Source: an uncultured Verrucomicrobiales bacterium
Lineage (GTDB): Bacteria; Verrucomicrobiota; Verrucomicrobiae; Limisphaerales; CANJSG01
DNA: 9,463 nt
Reading direction: 5' to 3'
NCBI GenBank assembly: GCA_946480965.1
Contig: CAMLMI010000170.1
Span: 1-9,463, forward strand
Shown in pieces: positions 1 through 5,035 of the stretch. The notes under the pieces were generated by a model that ran no database searches, was not told the origin of the DNA, and saw only the letters and a list, made by a program, of their open reading frames with translations. Each line of letters opens with the position of its first letter. Positions within the stretch are counted from its first letter, which is position 1. The translations under genes were made by a program, and so were the position numbers.

Positions 1-621
1 CGCAGCTACATCGGCGTGCTCATCCAGGATCTGACGCCCGCGCTCGCCAAGCAGTTCGAGCTCAAGGAAGCCAAGGGCGCGCTCGTGGGCGAGGTGAAGG
101 CCGGCGGGCCCGCCGCCAATGCCGGCATCGAATCCGGCGACGTGATCGTCGAGTTCGCCGGCAAGGAAGTGACCGATAGCCGCCACCTGAAGTTCACCGT
201 CGCCGCAGAGAAACCCGGCTCCACCGTTCCGGTAAAGGTCATCCGTGACGGCAAGGCCAAGACACTCAAGCTCAAGCTGCAGGAGCTCGATGCCTCCAAG
301 GATCTGGCCGGGGCTTTCCACGACCAGGGCACGCTCAACGGCGTGACCGTCGGCGATCTCGACGCCCGCACCCGCCGGCAATTCGGCGTGCCCAGCGGCA
401 TCGAGGGCGTGGTGGTCACCGAAGTGGAACCCGATAGTCCGGCCTACGAGCGCGGGCTCCGCCCCGGCGATGTCATCCTCGAAATCAACCGGAAGGAGGT
501 GAAGAGCGCCGACGAAGCCGTCGCCCTGACCGAAAAGCCGGAGAACAAAACCACTCTGCTCCGGGTCTGGAGCAAGAACGGCAGCCGCTACATCGTCGTG
601 GACGAGTCCGAAACGAATTGA
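1..621 (+). CDS. DegP/HtrA-type serine protease, C-terminal part (two PDZ domains), 5' truncated
   Basis: The reading frame is open from base 1, so the gene starts upstream; 206 residues plus a TGA stop are visible. The first PDZ domain covers about residues 1-98. It opens with the SYIGVLIQDLTP-type carboxylate-binding loop and carries GALVGEV, GGPAANAGIESGDVIVEF and a strand ending KTLKLKLQEL. The second PDZ domain covers about residues 112-200, with GVVVTEVEPDSPAYERGLRPGDVIL and a final strand ending YIVVDE. Tandem PDZ domains at the C-terminus with this wording are characteristic of DegP/DegQ/MucD-like Do proteases. These act in the periplasm, where the PDZ domains recognise C-termini of misfolded substrates and control oligomer assembly. 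The His-Asp-Ser protease domain lies outside the window, so catalytic competence cannot be judged. The gene ends in a strong intrinsic terminator 21 bp downstream. A GTG at 16 is an internal valine codon, not the start. Confidence 0.9.
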   Translation, partial: RSYIGVLIQDLTPALAKQFELKEAKGALVGEVKAGGPAANAGIESGDVIVEFAGKEVTDSRHLKFTVAAEKPGSTVPVKVIRDGKAKTLKLKLQELDASKDLAGAFHDQGTLNGVTVGDLDARTRRQFGVPSGIEGVVVTEVEPDSPAYERGLRPGDVILEINRKEVKSADEAVALTEKPENKTTLLRVWSKNGSRYIVVDESETN

Positions 622-641
622 TCCCGTTGCCAAAACCGCAC

Positions 642-678
642 GCCCGCCGATCCTGGGGTCGGCGGGCCTTTCTTTTTT
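642..678 (+). terminator. Rho-independent terminator of the DegP-like gene
   Basis: A perfect 9-bp GC-rich stem (642-650 GCCCGCCGA pairing with 659-667 TCGGCGGGC) encloses an 8-nt loop. It is followed by C and then a T-rich tract (669-678, TTTCTTTTTT). It sits 21 bp after the protease stop codon and 25 bp before the next start, so the protease and aminotransferase genes are probably separate transcription units. Confidence 0.93.
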
Positions 679-702
679 GCCCGGATCGGTCATCACGAAC
701 CG

Positions 703-1548
703 GTGCATGTCCATCTCAACGGCCGCATCGTTCCCGAAGACCAAGCCCTCGTGCCCGTCACGGATCGCGGCCTGCTCTACGGCGACGGGCTCTTCGAGAC
801 CGTCCTCGTCGTGAACGGCAAACCGTTCCGCTGGACCCAGCACCTTCGCCGGCTCCGCCGAGGCGCCGAGTTCCTCGGCATCCACCCGCCAATGACCGAC
901 GACGACCTGGGCCGCGCGCTCGCTTCCCTCCTCCGGGCCAATTCCCTGACCGACGCCGTCGTCCGCATCACGCTGACCCGAGGCTCCGGTCCCCGGGGCT
1001 ATTCACCGAAAGGCGCCGACCGGCCCACGCTCATCCTCACCTGCCACCCGTTGTCTCCGGACCGCTCACCGGCTGTGGCGCCCCGCTGGAATCTGATTAC
1101 CTCCTCGCTGCGCGTCGCGACGGGCGATCCCCTGCTGAACCTCAAGACCGCCAACAAGCTCCCGAACATCCTGGCCCGGGCCGAGGCCGAGGTGCGCGGA
1201 GCCGACGAAGCGCTCCTGCTGAACACCAGCGGCCATGTCGTTGAAGCCGCGTCCGCCAATCTCTTCTGGATCGACCAGGGCACCATTCACACCCCGCCGC
1301 TCGACGAAGGAGCGCTTGAAGGCGTCACCCGGGAACTCGTCCTGGAAATCTGCCGAAGCCTCGGCCTGCCCACCGCCCTGCGACACACGACACCCCTGGC
1401 CTTGCGGGAGACGGAAGCCGTGTTTCTGACCCTGAGCACCCTAGGCATCGTCGAAGCCGCCACTCTCGATGGCCAGAGCCTGGCCAGTTCGCCGCTCACC
1501 CGGCGCATCGCCGAATCCCTCCAGCTCCAGATCCTCGTGGAATGCTGA
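703..1548 (+). CDS. Class IV PLP-dependent aminotransferase (aminodeoxychorismate lyase / branched-chain aminotransferase-like)
   Basis: This 281-residue fold-type IV PLP enzyme has a length normal for the family. The N-terminal signature DRGLLYGDGLFET lies at residues 21-33. K148, in LLNLKTANKL, aligns with the Schiff-base lysine and is followed by a PabC-like LARAEAE segment. E181, in VVEAASANLFWI, matches the glutamate that contacts the PLP ring nitrogen. GALEGVTRELVLE (from residue 203) is the phosphate-binding region. The family includes aminodeoxychorismate lyase (pabC, folate synthesis), branched-chain aminotransferase (ilvE) and D-amino acid aminotransferase. The NLKTANKL context resembles PabC more than IlvE, but specificity cannot be settled by eye. 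The start is GTG at 703: no other ATG, GTG or TTG lies in frame between the terminator and this point, and there is no clear Shine-Dalgarno. No folate or branched-chain genes are adjacent. Confidence 0.9.
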   Translation: MHVHLNGRIVPEDQALVPVTDRGLLYGDGLFETVLVVNGKPFRWTQHLRRLRRGAEFLGIHPPMTDDDLGRALASLLRANSLTDAVVRITLTRGSGPRGYSPKGADRPTLILTCHPLSPDRSPAVAPRWNLITSSLRVATGDPLLNLKTANKLPNILARAEAEVRGADEALLLNTSGHVVEAASANLFWIDQGTIHTPPLDEGALEGVTRELVLEICRSLGLPTALRHTTPLALRETEAVFLTLSTLGIVEAATLDGQSLASSPLTRRIAESLQLQILVEC

Positions 1549-1799
1549 CGGCACCAAAGTGTCGCTCTTCCGCAGCCGAACAACGGAGCAACAGGAAAAG
1601 CGAAATGGCGGGAGCCGAAAGTCCGCATGCCCTTGGCCCAACTGCGCTCGTCTTTTTGTAGGTGCCACATCTTCTCCCGCTTGCGCGGATGTGCGGCAGC
1701 GAACCTTTCCCGAGACTAAGGTCGGCATCTCCGGTTCCGCCGCCTTCTCCACCTTTCCCCTTGAGCGTCCCCCTGCCCCGCCGCGATGTTCACCCGACG
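1549..1799. other. Intergenic region with imperfect hairpin; candidate dispersed sequence
   Basis: About 250 bp lie between the aminotransferase stop and the preferred ruvB start. No convincing gene, terminator or promoter boxes are visible. An imperfect hairpin lies at 1664-1697: GCCACATC pairs with GATGTG-GGC with one bulged C and a 16-nt loop. A T5 run at 1652-1656 precedes it rather than follows, so it does not look like a + strand terminator. The open frame from 1662 into ruvB encodes a proline-rich stretch unlike RuvB and is treated as non-coding leader. The sequence style differs from the flanking genes and might be a degenerate repeat; this is inference. Confidence 0.4.
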
Positions 1800-2819
1800 A
1801 TGGCCGAACGCATGATTTCCGACGTGTTGACCAAGCCCGATGCCGCGCTCGAACAGACGCTGCGTCCGGCGGCGTTCACCGACTTCACCGGCCAGGCCAA
1901 GGTCAAGGAACGCCTCGAGATCGCCGTCACCGCCGCCAAGCAGCGCAGCGAGGCCATCGACCACATCCTGCTCAGCGGCCCACCCGGCCTGGGCAAAACC
2001 ACCATCGCCAACATCATCGCCAAGGCGATGGGCACGAGCCTCAAGGCCACCAGCGGTCCCACCATCGAGAAGGCCGGGGATCTCGCCGGGTTGCTGACCA
2101 ATCTGGAGGAGGGCGACGTGCTCTTCATCGACGAGATCCACCGTCTCCAAAAGACCATCGAGGAATACCTCTATCCCGCGATGGAGGACTTCAAGCTCGA
2201 CATCATCATCGACCAGGGCCCTAACGCCCGCACCGTCCGCCTCAATCTCCCGCGCTTCACCCTGATCGGCGCGACCACGCGCAGCGGCCTGTTGTCCGCA
2301 CCGTTGCTCACGCGTTTCGGCATCAAGGAACGCCTCGACTACTACGACAGCGCGCAGCTCCAGAAGATCGTCCTGCGCGCCGCGAACCTGCTGAAGGTGG
2401 AGACGGATCCGGCCGGCGCGTTGGAGATCGCCCGTCGTAGCCGCGGCACGCCGCGCATTTCCGGAAACCTCCTTCGCCGCGTGCGCGACTACGCCCAGGT
2501 GCGGGGCGACGGCCGCATCACCGCCGAGTTGGCGGACAAGGCACTGGCGATCCTGGAGATCGACCAGGACGGGCTCGACGAAATGGACAAGCGCATCCTG
2601 GAGGCGATCATCGCGAAGTTCGGCGGCGGCCCCGTCGGCGTGAATTCCTTGGCGGTGGCCGTGGGCGAGGAGCCCGACACCATCGAGGAAGTCTATGAGC
2701 CCTACCTGATCATGGAGGGCTACCTGAACCGCACGCCGCAGGGCCGCATCGCCACGGAGAAAAGTTTCCAGAAGCTGGGATTGAAGGCCGTCAGTGGACG
2801 GCAGCCGGGACTGCTGTGA
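1800..2819 (+). CDS. ruvB: Holliday junction branch migration ATPase RuvB
   Basis: RuvB is the AAA+ motor that, with RuvA, drives branch migration of Holliday junctions in recombinational repair. From ATG 1800 the protein has 339 residues, the usual family length, and begins [10 protein letters not shown] before the family-typical [12 protein letters not shown]. Walker [10 protein letters not shown] is at about residues 60-68, Walker B LFIDEIH at 108-114 and sensor 1 GATTRSG at 157-163. The arginine-finger region [14 protein letters not shown] has its conserved Arg near 172, and the sensor 2 segment [13 protein letters not shown] starts near 215. The C-terminal winged helix begins at [11 protein letters not shown] (about 275) and ends with TPQGRIAT, where most RuvB proteins have TPRGR. 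The frame is open upstream to 1662, but those codons show no RuvB similarity; ATG 1812 is an alternative start. ruvA and ruvC are not in the window. No Shine-Dalgarno is visible. Confidence 0.96.
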   Translation: MAERMISDVLTKPDAALEQTLRPAAFTDFTGQAKVKERLEIAVTAAKQRSEAIDHILLSGPPGLGKTTIANIIAKAMGTSLKATSGPTIEKAGDLAGLLTNLEEGDVLFIDEIHRLQKTIEEYLYPAMEDFKLDIIIDQGPNARTVRLNLPRFTLIGATTRSGLLSAPLLTRFGIKERLDYYDSAQLQKIVLRAANLLKVETDPAGALEIARRSRGTPRISGNLLRRVRDYAQVRGDGRITAELADKALAILEIDQDGLDEMDKRILEAIIAKFGGGPVGVNSLAVAVGEEPDTIEEVYEPYLIMEGYLNRTPQGRIATEKSFQKLGLKAVSGRQPGLL

Positions 2820-2835
2820 ACCGCTCCTCGGGAAA

Positions 2836-3039
2836 ACCACGAAGGAACACGAAGGAACACGAATCCTTCGGGCCAAGCTTCCAGCATGAGCAGACCGATG
2901 CGGACAATCGGTCGTCTGGATTGCCCGCAGACAAAGCGGATCACGCAGAACGGTTTCCGGCGCGGCCCAGCGTCTTCCGCGTTCTCCGTGGGCTCATCGC
3001 ATCCCTCCGCATTCGTGTTGTTTCGTGTCCATTCGTGGT
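2836..3039. repeat. 204-bp intergenic element with 29-bp imperfect terminal inverted repeats (MITE-like)
   Basis: The left arm (2836-2864) contains a 10-bp tandem unit, cacgaaggaa, followed by cacgaat. The right arm (3011-3039) is its inverted partner, matching 25 of 29 positions. Between them lies about 146 bp with a further hairpin at 2893-2913 (GACCGAT / ATCGGTC, 7-nt loop). The element nearly fills the gap between ruvB (ends 2819) and tmk (starts 3062). No transposase is encoded. Sequences built on this 'accacgaaggaacacgaa' theme recur between genes in Verrucomicrobiota and Planctomycetota genomes, as I recall; copy number cannot be checked here. No target-site duplication is obvious at the borders. 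Transcribed, the arms could pair into a long hairpin, so the element might also affect mRNA ends or stability between the two genes. Confidence 0.7.
2893..2913. repeat. Short internal hairpin within the 2836-3039 element
   Basis: GACCGAT at 2893-2899 and ATCGGTC at 2907-2913 form a perfect 7-bp stem with a 7-nt loop. The flanks (cagac / gtctg) can extend the pairing if a GAC bulge is allowed. It is not followed by a T-tract, so it is not an intrinsic terminator. Confidence 0.5.
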
Positions 3040-3061
3040 CTCTCTCTGATTTTCCAAATTC

Positions 3062-3706
3062 ATGCCCGGACTTTTCATCACCTTTGAAGGCAACGAAGGC
3101 AGCGGCAAATCGACCCAGATCCAGCTCTTGGCCGACCGTATCGCCGCGCTGGGCCGCAAGGTCGTCCGTCTCCGCGAACCCGGCGGCACGAAGCTCGGCG
3201 AGGAAATCCGCCACCTGCTCAAGCACAGCGCCGCCGGCGACGGCATGTCGCCCGAGGCCGAGCTGCTCTTGATGAACGCCAGCCGCGCCCAGCTCGTGCG
3301 CGAAGTCATCCGTCCCGCCTTGGCCGAAGGCGCCGTAGTGCTCTGCGACCGGTTCCACGACTCCACCGTGGTCTATCAAGGACTCGGGCGCGGGCTGGAT
3401 CTTAAGCAGGTTCGGCAGGTGCTGGACATCGCCATCGGGTCCACCGTGCCCAGCCTGACGCTGTTCCTCGACGTGCCGCTCGCGGTCAGTGAGGAGCGGC
3501 GTCGCCTGCGCGGCGCGGGGCAACCGGTAAAGGACCGCTTCGAGGAAGCCGACCGCGCCTTCTTCGAGCGGATCGACGCGGGCTATCGGCAACTGGCCTG
3601 GTCCGAACCCGCCCGCTTCCGCCTCGTCGATGCGACGCGTCCCGTCGAGGAAGTCGCCGAAGCCGTCTGGAAAGCGGTCGAGCCGCTGATTTTACCCAAA
3701 AGATGA
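3062..3706 (+). CDS. tmk: Thymidylate kinase (dTMP kinase)
   Basis: This enzyme phosphorylates dTMP to dTDP with ATP, an essential cytoplasmic step in dTTP supply. The 214-residue length is typical. The start is ATG 3062, giving MPGLFITFEGNEGSGKST with the P-loop at residues 10-18. The REPGGT motif (38-43) and DRFHDSTVVYQGLGRG (96-111) are dTMP-binding signatures; the family usually has DRY or DRF here. A LID segment with several arginines, ending KDRFE, lies at about 145-161. An arginine-rich LID with a P-loop lacking the extra arginine suggests the E. coli-like type II enzyme; that subtype call is tentative. The last four bases (ATGA) overlap the start of the next gene, which suggests translational coupling. 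The start has no Shine-Dalgarno, only a pyrimidine/A-rich leader just after the inverted-repeat element. Confidence 0.96.
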   Translation: MPGLFITFEGNEGSGKSTQIQLLADRIAALGRKVVRLREPGGTKLGEEIRHLLKHSAAGDGMSPEAELLLMNASRAQLVREVIRPALAEGAVVLCDRFHDSTVVYQGLGRGLDLKQVRQVLDIAIGSTVPSLTLFLDVPLAVSEERRRLRGAGQPVKDRFEEADRAFFERIDAGYRQLAWSEPARFRLVDATRPVEEVAEAVWKAVEPLILPKR

Positions 3707-4077
3707 CTTCGTGCCCCCAATGCTCGGCACCAGAACTACAAGTCACCGGTGCCACAGTATGGACCGCCGAATGCAAGTTGTGCGGCTATCGCCAATCCGG
3801 CACAGCGAATTTCGGAATCCCCGCTGCCCACAGAGTTCAAGATGTTGAAGTTGAATTTGCACTCGAGAAGCTTTCACAGATTGCAAAACTGAAGCTCATC
3901 GTTGTTGAGCTTAGAGACCAGCCTTCAAACTTCCTAGCCGAGAAAGCCAGAACGACAGGTATGGTTTTGAGATTGGGTCCGATCACAAAGTGGCGCGCCG
4001 AACAGTATTGCGACGAGGCATCAAAGGCCGGGATTCGCGGCCGCATGATTTCCCAATCAAAGCATACTGACGGTTGA
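3703..4077 (+). CDS. Small zinc-ribbon protein of unknown function
   Basis: This 124-residue protein is not a family I can name. Its N-terminus holds two CxxC knuckles, C4-C7 (CPQC) and C24-C27 (CKLC), spaced 16 residues apart as in a treble-clef or zinc-ribbon fold, so one Zn(II) site is likely. After a short linker (about 32-45), residues 46-118 look like a compact alpha/beta domain: a helix (EFALEKLSQIAKL), a strand (KLIVVEL), a helix (SNFLAEKARTTG), a strand (MVLRLGP), a helix (KWRAEQYCDEASKAG) and a final strand. That pattern loosely recalls the ClpS / L7-L12 C-terminal fold, which is only a guess. It starts inside tmk (ATGA overlap), implying coupled translation. By hand count its GC is about 52%, clearly below the neighbours (a sampled tmk line is about 72%), which suggests acquisition or relaxed composition. 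Confidence 0.75.
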   Translation: MTSCPQCSAPELQVTGATVWTAECKLCGYRQSGTANFGIPAAHRVQDVEVEFALEKLSQIAKLKLIVVELRDQPSNFLAEKARTTGMVLRLGPITKWRAEQYCDEASKAGIRGRMISQSKHTDG

Positions 4078-4110
4078 TCTTTCTTCGGAGTCGGGCAGCG
4101 TTTTCCCGCC

Positions 4111-4665
4111 ATGCCGCACCAGTCGCTCAGAGGCCAGTTCCTGCTCGATGGCGGCGAGCTCGCGGGTTCGTGCTTCCACCGGTCCGTGGTGCTCGTCTGC
4201 GAACACACGCCCGAAGGCGCCTTCGGCCTGGTGATCAATCGCCCGGAAGGCCGCAAGGTCGGAGACGTGCTGGCGGGCCTGCTCCCCGATTCCCTCAAGA
4301 CCGCCACGCTCTTCAACGGCGGCCCGGTCGATCCTTCCGCCCTGACCTATCTCCACACCGACACGCTCCTGCTCAGCCCGAACGTGATGCCCGGCCTTTC
4401 CCGGGGACATTCGCATGAGGAATTGCTGGAGCTCGCCTCCGCCTGGTCGCCCAGCCAGCAGATCAAAGTCTTCGCCGGCTACGCCGGTTGGTCGGCCGGG
4501 CAGCTCGACGCCGAGATGCGCCGCAAGGCTTGGCTCACCCATCCCGCGACGTTGGATCTCGTCTTCCATCCTGAACCGTCCCGGATCTGGCGGCTCGTCC
4601 TCGGCACGAAGGGCCCGCGCTACCGGCTGCTGGCCGATTCGCCGGACGACCCGGCTGTGAACTGA
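4111..4665 (+). CDS. YqgE/AlgH family protein (UPF0301, DUF179)
   Basis: This 184-residue protein matches the UPF0301/DUF179 family along its whole length. The hallmarks are SLRGQFLLDGGELAGSCFHRS at the N-terminus, VVLVCEHTPEGAFGLVINRP (about 26-45), FNGGPVDPSALTYLH in the middle and VFAGYAGWSAGQLDAEM (about 120-136). Family members are small cytosolic proteins whose biochemical role is unsettled; AlgH was named for an effect on alginate production in Pseudomonas. ATG 4111 puts the first family-conserved residues immediately after MPHQ, so the start is well supported, although the leader is pyrimidine-rich (gttttcccgcc) with no Shine-Dalgarno. It lies 33 bp after the zinc-ribbon gene and 2 bp before the next small gene, so an operon with the latter is likely. 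Confidence 0.93.
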   Translation: MPHQSLRGQFLLDGGELAGSCFHRSVVLVCEHTPEGAFGLVINRPEGRKVGDVLAGLLPDSLKTATLFNGGPVDPSALTYLHTDTLLLSPNVMPGLSRGHSHEELLELASAWSPSQQIKVFAGYAGWSAGQLDAEMRRKAWLTHPATLDLVFHPEPSRIWRLVLGTKGPRYRLLADSPDDPAVN

Positions 4666-4667
4666 AC

Positions 4668-4889
4668 ATGCCGCGCTACGAATTCGAGCTGAGCATCGGG
4701 CCGGAACGCTGCCTCGACTACTACCGGGGCCTCATCCAGCAGGTCATCGTCCGCGCCACGACCGGTCAGACCGTCCAGTTCCCCGCCAATCGACTGCAAC
4801 GCTTCGTCACCGCCGACGGCGTCCACGGCCGCTTCGTCCTCGTCTGCGACGACAAGCACCGCTGCGTGGAGCTGCAACGGGTGGATTGA
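4668..4889 (+). CDS. Small DUF2835-like protein
   Basis: This 73-residue protein starts only 2 bp after the YqgE stop, so it is very likely co-translated. The sequence YEFELSIGPERCLDYYRG, then VIVRATTGQTVQFPANRLQRFVT, then GVHGRFVLVCDD and a terminal LQRVD, has the layout I know from DUF2835. Those are small, beta-rich proteins of about 70 residues best known from Gammaproteobacteria: a YYRG motif, a 'VQFPA' strand, and a 'GVxGRF' strand. The function of DUF2835 is unknown. No signal peptide, membrane segment or metal motif is present; the two cysteines near the C-terminus (VCDDKHRC) are not in a recognised motif. Compact reading, proper codon style and the tight spacing argue it is a real gene. 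Confidence 0.78.
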   Translation: MPRYEFELSIGPERCLDYYRGLIQQVIVRATTGQTVQFPANRLQRFVTADGVHGRFVLVCDDKHRCVELQRVD

Positions 4890-4955
4890 AGGAACCTCAA
4901 AGCTCGGAGCCCGCTTCATGACAGGCGGCAGGAGCGCGGATCTCCCGCAGTTCCT

Positions 4956-4971
4956 CCCCCGGAATCGGGGG
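4956..4971. repeat. Small GC hairpin in the gap before the PSD-domain gene
   Basis: CCCCCG (4956-4961) and CGGGGG (4966-4971) form a 6-bp stem around a GAAT loop within the 146-bp gap 4890-5035. There is no T-tract, so it is not a classical terminator. The gap otherwise shows no gene and no convincing promoter boxes. Confidence 0.4.
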
Positions 4972-5035
4972 CCGGTTCGGACAGGGACGACGCTTGCGGA
5001 TTTCCCGGCGGCGGCTTGAGTTGATCCGCCTTCCC

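Noticed and set aside
618..1244. 208-codon + strand frame overlapping the aminotransferase gene
   Set aside because: Its translation is almost entirely Arg, Pro, His and Ser, and it shares DNA with a clear PLP enzyme in another frame.
1469..2224. 251-codon + strand frame running from the aminotransferase gene into ruvB
   Set aside because: It crosses the intergenic gap and then reads ruvB out of frame; the translation becomes a His/Arg-rich shadow.
1716..2876. 386-codon open frame on the minus strand opposite ruvB
   Set aside because: RuvB on the + strand has every AAA+ motif; the minus translation has no motif and a shadow-like composition.
2816..3272. Small + strand frames inside the ruvB-tmk gap
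   Set aside because: They translate the repeat arms (RRNTKEHE-like strings), a familiar false-gene pattern from such repeats, and have no start context.
2720..3592. 290-codon minus-strand frame across the ruvB-tmk gap
   Set aside because: It reads through the inverted-repeat element and is antisense to tmk; no domain is visible.
4956..4971. GC hairpin as a terminator of the tmk-to-DUF2835 block
   Set aside because: The stem is only 6 bp and no T-tract follows; there is no basis to call termination.
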